From Bolinopsis microptera (taxonomy: Eukaryota > Ctenophora > Tentaculata > Lobata > Bolinopsidae): a stretch of DNA of 64,000 nt. Location: positions 19,326,740 through 19,390,739 of the forward strand of contig NC_087074.1 in assembly GCF_026151205.1 (NCBI RefSeq), read 5' to 3'. The notes beneath the pieces are model-generated. The model did no database searches, was not told the DNA's origin, and was given only the letters and a program-made list of their open reading frames with translations. A program made the translations under genes and the position numbers. Shown in pieces: positions 49,501 to 60,200 of this stretch (position 1 is its first letter; each line of letters starts with the position of its first letter).

Positions 49501-52500
49501 ACTATGCTAGTAGTGGTCCCAGGCTTGCGACTGGAATTGCGGTGTTAAATCGATTTAATGGTATACCAACGATCCACCTCCCACTTGTTGTTTGGTACTT
49601 AGCATTAATAGTGTTAGCTGTAGCCATTTATAGCAAGAATCTTAAAACTAAAGGGGATGACAAGGAAAAGAGGAAGGAAAAAGAATAACGGAACAAACAA
49701 TTAATTAAAGTATTTACAGGAGCATTAGTTATTGTAATTACAAGCTTCAATAATAAATCACTGCTAAAATGTACTAATCTTTGTATTCTAAATGGGGAAA
49801 AGAAGAAACATTGTCAGTCAGTCGAGAATATTGTCAGTCAGGCTATATGGCAGCTTTGTAGATGTTGTGACAATGCTAGTAGTGGTCCCAGGCTTGCGAC
49901 TGGAATTGCGGTGTTAAATCGATTTAATGGTATACCAACGATCCACCTCCCACTTGTTGTTTGGTACTTAGCATTAATAGTGTTAGCTGTAGCCATTTAT
50001 AGCAAGAATCTTAAAACTAAAGGGGATGACAAGGAAAAGAGGAAGGAAAAAGAAAAACGGGACATACAATTAATTAAAGTATTTATAGGAGCATTAGATA
50101 TTGTAATTACAAGCTTCAATAATAAATCACTGACTAAAACTTCTAATTAAAATGACACTTGGTACGCTCGCCCATTTTCACTGGTCAGTCTGAACTTCGG
50201 TTTAGCACGTTGTACACTTATTCACCTAAGTTTCAGAATTTGTTCAGTTTAGCAGAGTTAGTACCCGTGTTTCCATAAATCAAAAGATATCAGGGAGTTC
50301 TTTAATAATGTTACGGTCATCTAGAATACCGAACTTCCTGAAAACGTTATCATATTTCCTCAGACAACGTTTAATGCCTTTATTCAGTCTATCACGGCTA
50401 TATCCTCTATCAATTAGAATTTTGAATATTTTGTGAAGATGGGAGGTAAAGATATCCAATCTAGTGCAAACATTACCATATCTAAGAACTTGACTTGAAA
50501 AAACGTTGTAGCCAACCTCGGTTGGGATGTTACTGTGAGGAAATGTAAGGGATACAACATGAAAATTAAAATCATCAGTTTTGTTATACACTGATATTTC
50601 TAGTCCTTCTGTGGAAATATTAATATTTAAATCAAGGTAGTTAATGATTTTATTATTGGAACCAGCTCGCTCCATCTCCAATGAATTAGGATAAATATCT
50701 TTAATCAATTTATGAAAGTAAAGGTAGTTAATAATAGATAAATCGTCAACATATCGTTTATTATTGGATAATATCTTTGCTAAAGTTATATGCTACTTAT
50801 TGATAACAATCCGTTCATATTTAAGGATTGAACGATTAACACCTAACAAGTAACACCTAAATTAACTGGTCTAACACCTGACACCTGCAGATATCAGATG
50901 AGGAGTCAGAATATGCGCGTTACCGTGAGAACCCCAAAGTAGCCTCAATGTCTGACGTGCTACCCATTAAGACACGTGACAGTATCAAACTGTTCACCCA
51001 AGACGAGGATTACCTGGATTACATACAGAGCTGTTTGGAGAAGAGAAGCCGGAGGAAAGCTAGTAAACTTGGGAGAGGTTACGCTGGAAAAACAGCTTCT
51101 GAACCTAATGTTTTAGAGGTACTGTTAACGTCTTAAGGGGGGGGGGGGGGGGGGGTTCACCCTGATTTTTTTGTGAAACTTAGTTTCGAGATAGCAGTTG
51201 ACCAACCAACTAACACCGGTGACCAAACTTTTGAGGGGGTCCCGGACCCCAACCGCCAAACGGTGCCCGCGGGGCAGCCACGCCCATATTTGGTCCAAAT
51301 TAGGCCCAATTTAGCCAAATACCCTGAACATGCCCAAAACCCAGATTTTAGGTGCTGTACTTGTAGCTATTGGTCCCCTAAACTCGTATATGAATTTTCA
51401 TCAAGATTGGACAAAAAATGACTGAGTTATGAGCCAAAAACCATATGACCATATTTGGGCATACGCACCAAATTTGATCGATTTTGGCCCATAAATTGGT
51501 CAAATATCAATATTTTTGAATGAAACCAACTTTATATGGAAGGTAAGCCTATACTACACATTCTCTATGATTATCAGCTCAATATCTACCTAACTGTGGA
51601 TTCTGTGTTCAAATAGTTGCAAAAAAAGAACCAAATCGCCCATATCTCAGTTCGCGATATTTGCAAAACTGTCTTCGCTCAAAACAATAGAACTCAATAG
51701 GGTTTCAATATGTTTTTATGAAATTTTCAAAATCGACGTAGAATCGCCTCATGACCTTAAGTTTTGTATTAGAATTTTGAGTTAGGCCTTTAAAAAAATT
51801 TGGCGGCCAAATTCTGAAAAATGCCCGGCAAATTTCAGAATTTGGCCGCCAAATTTTTTTGAAGGCCTAACTCAAAATTCTAATACAAAACTTAAGGTCA
51901 TGAGGCGATTCTACGTTGATTCTGAAAATTTCATGAAAAAATATTGAAACCCTATTGAGTTCTATTGTTTTGAGCGAAGTCAGTTTTGCAAATATCGCGA
52001 ACTGAGATATGGGCGATTTTGTTCATTTTTTGCGATTATTTGAATACAGAATCCACAGTTAGGTAGATATTGAGCTGATAATCATAGAGAATGTGTAGTT
52101 TAGGCTTACCTTTCATATTAAGTTGGTTTCATTCAAAAATATTGATATTTGACCTATTTATGGGCCAAAATCGATCAAATTTAGTGCGTATGCCCAAATA
52201 TGGGCATATAGTTTTTAGCTCATAACTCAGTCATTTGTTGTCCAATCTTGATTAAAATTCATATACGAGTTCAGGGGACCACTAGCTACAAGTAGAGCAC
52301 CTAAAACCTGGGTTTTGGGCATGTTCAGGGTATTTGGCTAAATTGGGCCTGATTTGGACCAAATATGGGCGTGGCTGCCCCGCGGGCACCGTTTGGCGGT
52401 TGGGGTCCGGGACCCCCTCAAAAGTTCGGTCACCGGTCCTAGTTTGTTGGTCAACTGCTATCTCGAAACCAAGTTTCACAAAAAATTCAGGGTGAACCCC

Positions 52501-54138
52501 CCCCTTAAGTTAGAAGTTTAGAGATACTCACATCTTAAATTAGACATTTTATGGGATTCTTAATTGGAAGTAAATCTAATTAACAGATTTAAGTAGAGTG
52601 ACTGACGAATGTTAGCCGTAAAAGCCAAGACTTTTTACCATAACATAAATCTCCGAAAGTTGTAAGACCTTTCAATGCGTTGCCACATCAAAGGTTATAT
52701 AGGCTATATATAATAGAGCACCTTCACCTTGACTTTGTGACAGCTATCATGAGCTGTTGACAACTAGGAGTTTCTAAATCCAATTTATTGTGTGATCTTT
52801 ATGATAAAAAGCTGCTTTTGACCAGCAACAGTGCCTATTTTACTAAAAACAAATCATAAACCCTGAACAGATACCATACATTCATACCAGTGTGTTATAA
52901 ACAAGTTGAAACAAGTTTACTATTTGCACAGATAAGCAAGAAGACGAGATTAGTGTGTTATAAACAAGTTTACTATTTGCACAGATAAGCAAGAAGACGA
53001 GATTAGTGTGTTATAAACAAGTTTACTATTTGCACAGATAAGCAAGAAGACGAGATTACCAGTGTGTTATAAACAAGTTTACTATTTGCACAGATAAGCA
53101 AGAAGACGAGATTAGTGTGTTATAAACAAGTTTACTATTTGCACAGATAAGCAAGAAGACGAGATTAGTGTGTTATAAACAAGTTTACTATTTGCACAGA
53201 TAAGCAAGAAGACGAGATTAGTGTGTTATAAACAAGTTTACTATTTGCACAGATAAGCAAGAAGACGAGATTACCAGTGTGTTATAATCAAGTTTACTAT
53301 TTGCACAGATAAGCAAGAAGACGAGATTAGTGTGTTATAAACAAGTTTACTATTTGCACAGATAAGCAAGAAGACGAGATTAGTGTGTTATAAACAAGTT
53401 TACTATTTGCACAGATAAGCAAGAAGACGAGATTAGTGTGTTATAAACAAGTTTACTATTTGCACAGATAAGCAAGAAGACGAGATTAGTGTGTTATAAA
53501 CAAGTTTACTATTTGCACAGATAAGCAAGAAGACGAGATTAGTGTGTTATAATCAAGTTTACTATTTGCACAGATAAGCAAGAAGACGAGATTAGTGTGT
53601 TATAAACAAGTTTACTATTTGCACAGATAAGCAAGAAGACGAGATTAGTGTGCTATAAACAAGTTTACTATTTGCACAGATAAGCAAGAAGACGAGATTA
53701 GTGACTCCCCGGTTCCCTGGCGAGGGTAGTGAGTATGTAGCCAGTGATGATTCTCACACGCGCATCGTACGTGCCTTTAGTGAACCCTCTAAGTGTGACG
53801 AATTTGATAGTCAGGTAAGTTCAAAATGATTATTCGAGGTGTTCAAACCAGTACAAATCCTCCTTGTGGCCAAGAATGACGTTTTTCTTGTATCAAATAT
53901 ACTAAATACTATAATATATTAAATATACAGACAACTTAGAAACCCTTCTCAGTGATTACTTAGTACTTAAAGAGGAAATTATTTCATCCCCTCGTAAATG
54001 ATCGACTTTAACGAATCAATTCTGGTTCAGGAGTACCTGATGGCTCGCAGTGACTTGAGCAATGTTTCCAGCGACCTGAGCAGTACTGAGAATCTTCTGG
54101 ACTCAACTGACGACGCCTCCTTCCCCGACACGGACGAG
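46558..54138 (+). CDS. RhoGAP protein with C1 zinc finger, ARHGAP29/ARHGAP45/GMIP type (partial)
   Basis: Exons 46558-46758, 47236-47349, 47569-47706, 47903-48094, 48244-48396, 50891-51118, 53680-53814 and 54031-54138. All are phase 0 with GT-AG borders. Exon 1 seen here is a C1 domain (HLFRRSRAPVRC, CRAC, CQKC, CHRKC, C-terminal KCGGH). The next gives the VPTFGVDF linker. RhoGAP follows: catalytic arginine in GIYRVAGAK, SSVLKLYLRQLPEPLL, NQMTSVNLGIVFGPTLIRP. It would speed GTP hydrolysis by Rho-family GTPases at membranes. The later exons are Ser/Asp-rich tail (SDDSHTR, SSDLSSTENLLDSTDDAS). The F-BAR part typical of these proteins is not seen in the window, and no stop was found after 54138, so both ends are missing. 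One intron holds a palindrome and an acceptor array. Confidence 0.9.
49400..50150 (+). repeat. Tandem pair of units of about 365 bp with a small membrane-protein-like ORF
   Basis: Copy 1 encodes an 88-aa ORF (49422-49688) with one hydrophobic segment (LPLVVWYLALIVLAVAIYS) followed by a highly charged tail (KGDDKEKRKEKE). Copy 2, about 49765-50150, has a one-base loss after the start, so it reads only from an internal Met at 49911. Its tail continues further. Both lie in the RhoGAP intron between 48396 and 50891. No family recognised. Confidence 0.5.
50280..50785 (-). pseudogene. Reverse transcriptase fragment with YVDD motif
   Basis: Minus strand: NKRYVDDLSIINYLYFHK (catalytic YVDD), then NYLDLNINISTEGLEISVYN and KTDDFNFHVVSL, SNIPTEVGYNVFSSQ, up to a stop at 50280. 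The LDLNI and DDFNF pattern is that of a reverse transcriptase group distinct from the LINEs in this window, perhaps Penelope-related; the assignment is uncertain. No N-terminal part. Intronic in the RhoGAP gene. Confidence 0.6.
51133..52508. mobile_element. 1.37-kb almost complete palindrome flanked by TTAA
   Basis: 51137-52504 is one long inverted repeat. The left arm is about 51137-51820 and the right arm about 51840-52504, meeting near AATTTGGCGGCCAAATT/AATTTGGCCGCCAAATT. It starts with a G run (about 20) and ends with a C run. TTAA borders both sides. Both outer arms read openly (for example RQTVPAGQPRPYLVQIRPN), a consequence of the inversion. Located 15 bp after the end of a RhoGAP exon. 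Confidence 0.92.
52886..53703 (+). repeat. 15-copy 53-bp array of 3' splice acceptor plus exon start
   Basis: The unit runs TGTGTTATAAAC, TTTACTATTTGCACAG, then ATAAGCAAGAAGACGAGATTA. Two units are 56 bp with an added CCA and the first has about 10 extra bases. The RhoGAP exon 53680-53814 begins at ATAAGC inside the last unit, in phase with the preceding exon (ISKKTRLVTPRF), so each unit repeats the acceptor and the first 24 exon nt. From any earlier acceptor the reading reaches TAA after 18 codons. Confidence 0.93.
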
Positions 54139-55217
54139 GTCAGTACTATTATATGTGTAATAATTTGATATAATTTGATGTATTATATTATACAATATAT
54201 AATATACACTATATACATATATTATGTATAACGTTTCTCCATTTTAATTTGATACACTCATTTTAATCAACTTAAACATATATTATCTATACTATAATTT
54301 AAACTTGACGAAATTTCCCCGGCAACGGGGACATAGAAGAAAAAACACCGAAAATCGACCTCAAAATGACCCTCTGGTGATGCCAAACCCAGCTCGCAAA
54401 TGGAGTTGAAACCTCGCCATTTTTAGCAGGGTTGTAGAAAAAGGATAGGAATAGGCTATAGCATTCTTAGAATTTTGATTTAGGCTTTAGATTTTTCATA
54501 ATTAACGTCGGAAGTGAGGTAAAATAACCGTTAGAAAAATGGTGTTATTTTAGCAAAGGTTTATTGCGCTGTTGCGTAGCAACGATAAAAATGCACGTGC
54601 GCGAGCAACCACAGATTAACAACGCGCGTTGTTATGCTGTAAGCTACGTCATAATTTCAAAACTAGCTCACATTTACGCTCACGCTATGACTTATATTCA
54701 TAACTTTGGTTGTGATTGGTATTTTTTGATGCGGTAAAAAGTATCGTTTTGGGAATCCGAATACTAACAACGCTGTCGCCATTGTTAAATAAATTCCATT
54801 ATGTCTACAGTATAACAGAGCTATATGATGAAGAGAAATTAAAACATAACTGATTTTTAAAATTTCCTCGAACAAAGCTTTCGACTAGCGGGTTTCTAGT
54901 ATATAATAATGCCTGGTGTTCACTAACAACACACTGGCTCCTTGGTGCGCTGTCAGAAGACATATTGCTGCACGGTGCACCTCAAATTAGTAACGTGTAT
55001 AGTAGTTACTAGGCGTTACTAGGCGTTACGTAGCACTTAGCTTTATTTGTGCCATAAATAACTTATTTCAAGTTCTCAGGCTCATAATATTACAAAAGTA
55101 ATACAACATACTAACAGTAATATCATATATACATTACACATAACAAGTTTTTACTAAGACTGCTTGTTTATGAGATCCTGGAGAGGTTCGCTGTTTATCA
55201 GTCTCATGATCAGATAA
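54139..55217. other. Intron or intergenic sequence, no exon found
   Basis: AT-rich microsatellite-like stretch at 54160-54300, then sequence without recognisable exons. It should be intron if the RhoGAP gene continues beyond 54138. Confidence 0.4.
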
Positions 55218-55350
55218 TGATTCCAGGGATAATATCCGGTAGTACTTAGTAAAAACTAGGTACCTGACAAGTGAAACTTGCGTTTCCTCCTAAACAGTAG
55301 TTTCACTTGTCCTACCTAGTCTCTACTACCGGATATTATCCCTGGAATCA
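55218..55350. repeat. Foldback of 133 bp
   Basis: TGATTCCAGGGATAATATCC at 55218 pairs with GGATATTATCCCTGGAATCA ending at 55350. The arms extend inward through ACAAGTGAAAC/GTTTCACTTGT, with a loop of about 17 bp. Confidence 0.85.
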
Positions 55351-56098
55351 ATGCTTGTTTACATGAGAAGTTGTCTACATACTCCTCAGTTCATCACGTA
55401 TATTAGATTTACAAAGCATACTGGAGAGTTGAGATCTTTTACCAACACCTCAAACTGTACTTTTTTTAGTGGGTTCTAAGGTTTTGTCACTGCCTTCTCA
55501 GTACTTACAGCTCAGGTTATTGAACTCAGGGAAACATAAGTATCTAAATTTGTATGGTTTCTCAGTCTTCAGACGGCTGACCATACTTTCTATTCTGGGT
55601 TCGATAAAGCACTCCTTTTCTAAATAACTCTTCAACTTATTTCTTTCTTCACCATGAATGATGAAGTGTACCAGAATTTCTACAGTTTAAGTTGACATTC
55701 TCCAGATTTTCCCGAGCAGAGGCACTAGGCTGACTAGGGAGAGGAATTTATAGATCTATAATTATGTCGGGGGATCATACCCTTAGAACCGTACGTTGGG
55801 GGGGGGTCATATTTTCTTCCAAAACACAGTTAGTACATGGTACATTTCCCAGAAAAACAGTTAGTAGTTAGTACATGGTACTAAGGGGGGTGTCCAACCC
55901 CAAAAAAACCCATTTTACCTCAAATTTTAATTTTGGGAATGGTTTTTTGGGTTTTAATGGTTTTTTTAGTTTCTTTTTGGGTTTTTTGAATTTTTTCCTG
56001 TTTTTCAGTTTTTGTAACTTTTTATCTAATTCGACTACATTGAAAACAAAACCATTACTAAATAGTGGTTATAATTTGTCCATTTCCCAATGTTTAAT
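55351..56098. other. Repeat flank with ACAGTTAGTAC motifs
   Basis: No gene supported. From about 55795 it contains G-runs and several ACAGTTAGTAC motifs. The same motif continues after the Merlin-like element at 58620-58730, so the element interrupted an older repeat. Confidence 0.5.
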
Positions 56099-56453
56099 GA
56101 GCTGTTGGCAGTATCGAGATAGCCCGACCACGGTCCGCGGACCATGGTCCGCGGACCACTGTCTGCGGACCGTGGTCCGCGGACCACTGTCATATTACTG
56201 TATAATAACAGTATCCCCTGAATCAAGCAGGGTTCACATCATCCCCTGAGTCAAGCAGGGTTCACATCATCCCCTGAGTCAAGCAGGGTTCACATCATCG
56301 CACGCGAATTCCAATCAGCGGTGGTGTCAAGGCTTATTAAACGATTAAGCAACCTTACGAGATCAGTTCACATCATGCAATATATAAAGAATAACTATTA
56401 TCAGACTGCATCAATCATTTCTATCATCAACTCCTTCTTGAACAACTACAACT

Positions 56454-56936
56454 ATGGTCTCAGAGAAAACGAAACGGATGAACTCAGCCCTACCCTGCGA
56501 CCCTATCTGCAAACCTATCTCACCTCTCGACAAGTGGACTCAAGCTGGTAAAACCCTCATCGTCTCCAGAGCCAACCCAAGCTTCTGCGTTTTCTGCAAC
56601 AAGAGGCATGCTGGTATATCATGCGCTGCTCATGACCCTGTAGCATCTTCTGATGCCGGAGGTCTTGCTAACTCCTCTGCTCATGCTCCTCGTGTCCGCT
56701 CCAAATGTAACAACTGCGTTGTTATGAATGTCCACCGAGAATCTTCAGTCCTCGATGGGATCCTACATTCTACTACAAAAAAGATAACAAAGCTTTGTCC
56801 TGAGCATCAACTCCCGGACTCCATTCCACCAACTCCTCAAGACACGATAGATAGAGACAACGCTGAACCCTTCACTAGCCCAAGGATCACAAAGATCACA
56901 TCTCCGCTATATGGCGGAGATGAAGATCATTGACCC
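56454..56936 (+). CDS. Second ORF of the Merlin-like element, Cys/His-rich
   Basis: 159 aa from ATG 56454. Contains a zinc-knuckle-like CVFCNKRHAGISC (C-x2-C-x3-H-x4-C), a CNNC pair and a CPEH, and a Pro/Thr-rich C-terminus (PPTPQDTIDRDN). It faces the transposase convergently inside the same TIRs. No family is recognised, though the knuckle resembles those in retroelement Gag proteins. A nucleic-acid-binding accessory role is possible but unproven. It overlaps a short downstream ORF at 56911. Confidence 0.5.
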
Positions 56937-57087
56937 ATCCCACTACTACTACCTACAACAACAGTTCGCAGATACAGCCAAGCTGTCCTCCGAGTGCAAA
57001 CTTTGCCTCTCCGAAGAAGAAAGAGAATACGGCCGGGCTGCACAACAGTTGAGAGCAGACAAGAAGATCCTACCTGACCGATTTTAG
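56911..57087 (+). CDS. Short ORF overlapping the second Merlin ORF
   Basis: 58 aa, ATG at 56911, in another frame than the 56454 ORF, which it overlaps by 26 bases. It has a CKLCLSEEEREYG motif and a glutamine/arginine-rich helix (AAQQLRADKK). It could be the frameshifted C-terminus of the same protein, since it continues the Cys pairs. Confidence 0.35.
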   Translation: MAEMKIIDPSHYYYLQQQFADTAKLSSECKLCLSEEEREYGRAAQQLRADKKILPDRF

Positions 57088-57239
57088 TAAATTAGTAAAT
57101 TGACCGATTTTTATAAAATGTATATATTAGTAAATTACTTGTATGTTTAGTTAAACTTATTATTAAAATCTAATAACTACTATTCATTTATTGAAAACAA
57201 ACTTGTTAAATACGAATACAATAAATTATCTTCACACAG

Positions 57240-58214
57240 TCAAAACGGAAATGTAAGCATTGAAACAATTTACAATCTGATCTGGTCCTCCTGTGGCATT
57301 AAACCGACGCTTAAACATGAAATCAATCAATGACAGCTCCAAGTTTCTAGTCCCTAACACCGACTTCTTGACGTGATACTAGAGGCCTTCCTGCGTGTTG
57401 GTGTGAATTCCTGTTAAGGGAACATGTATGTGTGGTTGACTGTACCATGCGTGTACCCCTCCGCTGTTAGCGTGTTGTAAGCTCCCCACTCGTCTGTGTA
57501 GATGATAGACCCAGGAAGAATCCACCGCCGGATGAGAGGGAGGAGAGTAGTTGCTCCACGTTTGTTGTTCGGACAAGGGAGGAGGAAGCATTGTCCTGTG
57601 TTTCGGTCAACTCCACCAAGTACCCACATACCCTCTCTGTATCCACCTTTGTTGTATTTTCTCTTTCCGAACTTAGCTTCGTCTAATTCGACAATTACTC
57701 CAGGACCACCAAGAGGACAAGGGTTTGCAAGCAGCCAATCAGCGATTCGAGTGTGGATGAATATCTTCCAGTCAGACACCGCGTTTTCAGAAAGTCCAGT
57801 CATCTGTGATACCGCAATGCCAGCTAGTCCTTTTATACTCAAACAGAACAGCAGTTGTATGAAGGTCTTGAGAGCGAGCTTCTGTCCAGAGAGGATGCTG
57901 TCTGTTCTAATATTCTTGTACTTCTTGCAGGGGGAACAGCGCCATATCAGTCCATCTGGAGACTTCGAGGACGAGCAGGGAACCAGGGACATAGATGCAT
58001 TACACCCAGGACAGGACATGGAGCTCTTTAGGAGGTTTTTCTGGAATAGGAAGTCTCGAGCATTCTCTAGGGAGGCGGTGGGTCCATTAATTTCGTCCAT
58101 TAGACAGAAGAGTACCATGTCAGGAATTGGAATAGTTGTTGTTGTTGATGATGGCAACTGATAATACTTCACCAAAAACGAACGAATTATATACCACATT
58201 TTAATCGTAATCAT
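57240..58214 (-). pseudogene. IS1595/ISXO2-like transposase (Merlin superfamily), frameshift plus nonsense
   Basis: From ATG 58214 on the minus strand: zinc-ribbon-like CPGC and WRCSPCKKYK, helix-turn-helix-like LSENAVSDWKIF, first catalytic Asp in VELDEAKFGKRKY, GGVDRNTGQCFLLPC, second Asp in IYTDEWGAY, VNHTY. The frame stops at 57414, just before the conserved GIHTNTQEGL, which lies in another frame with the expected Trp codon read as TAG. YHVKKSVLGTRNLELSL and a C-terminal tail continue to about 57240. It would have cut and pasted the element; the breaks make this copy inactive. Confidence 0.88.
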
Positions 58215-58592
58215 TTATTTCATTGAGCAATCAATATTATTCGTAACTAATTATATCCGAGAGACCACATTTGAATCGTAATCAATAGTTTGATCCAGTA
58301 ATTTACTACGCTACAATTAATTATGCTAGTCGTAACTAATTGCATCCAAGATACAGTAATTTACTACGCTACAATTAATTATGCTAGTCGTAACTAATTG
58401 CATCCAAGATACCATACATACCATTCATATGATGTGGTAACCAATCAACTACTCACAAACACCTGTTGCTTGATTCAGGGGATACTGTTATTATACAGTA
58501 ATATGATCTGGTAGACAGTGGTCCGCGGACCACGGTCCGCAGACAGTGGTCCGCGGACCGTGGTCGGGCTATCTCGATACTGCCGAGCTGTT

Positions 58593-59196
58593 TAAAGCAA
58601 TTTATGAGTGGGTATCTTATTTCATATACCAAGACACAGTTAGTACCGTGATTTCTCAACAGTTAGTACCACAAAAGCCGGCAAAAGGGGGTGGGTGTCT
58701 TAATTATTATCTGAAAAAACAGTTAGTACCGCGAAGGGGTGGGTGGGTCTTTTGACAAAATTCTAAAATTACACTTAGTCGTCGTCACGTACAGAACTAA
58801 GTACCTGATCCCCCCCCCCCCCCCCCCCCCCCCATTGCCGACTATTAGCACCTGTCATGTACTGCGCATGCTAAAATTACACTTAGTCGACGTCACGTAC
58901 AGAACTTAGTACCTGATCCTCCCCCCCCCCCCCCCCCCCAATTATGTTACTATTTATCGATCTTGGTTACTATTTTACCGATTATGTTACTATTTATCGA
59001 CCTTGGTACTCGAGAGTTGATGCATTGAATAGTCTACACTCTAGTTCTACAGCATTTAAATTCAGAAAATAACTTAAATATAGTTTTTAATAAACACAAT
59101 AAGGAGATATAGAAACGCTTCGTTAGTGCTAAGTAGATGACAGGTCGCCACATTGCCGACTATTAGCACCTGTCATGTACTGCGCATGCTAAAGCT
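58593..59196. repeat. Repeat flank with two poly(C) tracts and duplicated ACTTAGTCGNCGTCACG unit
   Basis: AAAATTACACTTAGTCG, GTCACGTACAGAACTAAGTACC and a long C-run occur twice (58765-58833, 58870-58940). CATTGCCGACTATTAGCACC occurs at about 58834 and 59152. No ORF. Confidence 0.7.
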
Positions 59197-60200
59197 AAAG
59201 GGCGTAGCCAGGGGTCTTGTAAGAGGTTGGGCACTCTGCCAACTAAGTGGGCCAGGTCCGACTAGGGGTCTTGTAAGAGATTGGGCACTCTGCCAACTAA
59301 GTGGGCCAGGTCCGATCAGGGGTGTTGTAAGAGGTTGGGCACTCTGCCAACTAAGTGGGCCAGGTCCGACCAGGGGTGTTGTAAGAGGTTGGGCACTCTG
59401 CCAACTAAGTGGGCCAGGTCCGACCAGGGGTGTTGTAAGAGGTTGGGCACTCTGCCAACTAAGTGGGCCAGGTCCGACCAGGGGTCTTGTAAGAGGTTGG
59501 GCACTCTGCCAACTAAGTGGGCCAGGTCCGACCAGGGGTCTTGTAAGAGGTTGGGCACTCTGCCAACTAAGTGGGCCAGGTCCGACCAGGGGTGTTGTAA
59601 GAGGTTGGGCACTCTGCCAACTAAGTGGGCCAGGTCCGACCAGGGGTGTTGTAAGAGGTTGGGCACTCTGCCAACTATGTGGGCCAGGTCCGACCAGGGG
59701 TGTTGTAAGAGGTTGGGCACTCTGCCAACTAAGTGGGCCAGGTCCGACCAGGGGTGTTGTAAGAGGTTGGGCACTCTGCCAACTAAGTGGGCCAGGTCCG
59801 ACCAGGGGTGTTGTAAGAGGTTGGGCACTCTGCCAACTAAGTGGGCCAGGTCCGACCAGGGGTGTTGTAAGAGGTTGGGCACTCTGCCAACTAAGTGGAC
59901 CAGGTCCGACCAGGGGTGTTGTAAGAGGTTGGGCACTCTGCCAACTAAGTGGGCCAGGTCCGACCAGGGGTGTTGTAAGAGGTTGGGCACTCTGCCAACT
60001 AAGTGGGCCAGGTCCGACCAGGGGTGTTGTAAGAGGTTGGGCACTCTGCCAACTAAGTGGGCCAGGTCCGACCAGGGGTGTTGTAAGAGGTTGGGCACTC
60101 TGCCAACTAAGTGGGCCAGGTCCGACCAGGGGTATTGTAAGAGGTTGGGCACTCTGCCAACTAAGTGGGCCAGGTCCGACCAGGGGTGTTGTAAGAGGCT
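59197..60200. repeat. 54-bp minisatellite, about 18 copies
   Basis: The unit contains GTTGTAAGAGGTTGGGCACT and GGCCAGGTCCGACCAG; copies differ at only a few positions. Because 54 is divisible by 3, several frames on both strands stay open (18-residue repeats such as VRGWALCQLSGPGPTRG). I treat these ORFs as by-products, not genes. Confidence 0.95.

Larger units (their letters stand above)
56099..58592. mobile_element. Merlin-like DNA transposon, 2478 bp, 8-bp target duplication
   Basis: 56107-58584, ends GGCAGTATCGAGATAGC and complement, flanked by GAGCTGTT (56099-56106, 58585-58592). TIRs of roughly 110-130 bp include repeated GGTCCGCGGACC palindromes; the left TIR has one more unit than the right. 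Carries a minus-strand IS1595-type transposase and a plus-strand second ORF. Confidence 0.9.

Noticed and set aside
51173..52479. Two matching ORFs (VPDPNRQTVPAGQPRP) as a gene pair
   Set aside because: They are the two arms of one palindrome. No start or splice support.
52886..53703. CRISPR-like array
   Set aside because: Units are contiguous without unique spacers, and the context is a eukaryotic intron.
57502..58161. 219-aa plus-strand ORF opposite the Merlin transposase
   Set aside because: Antisense shadow of the transposase coding strand.
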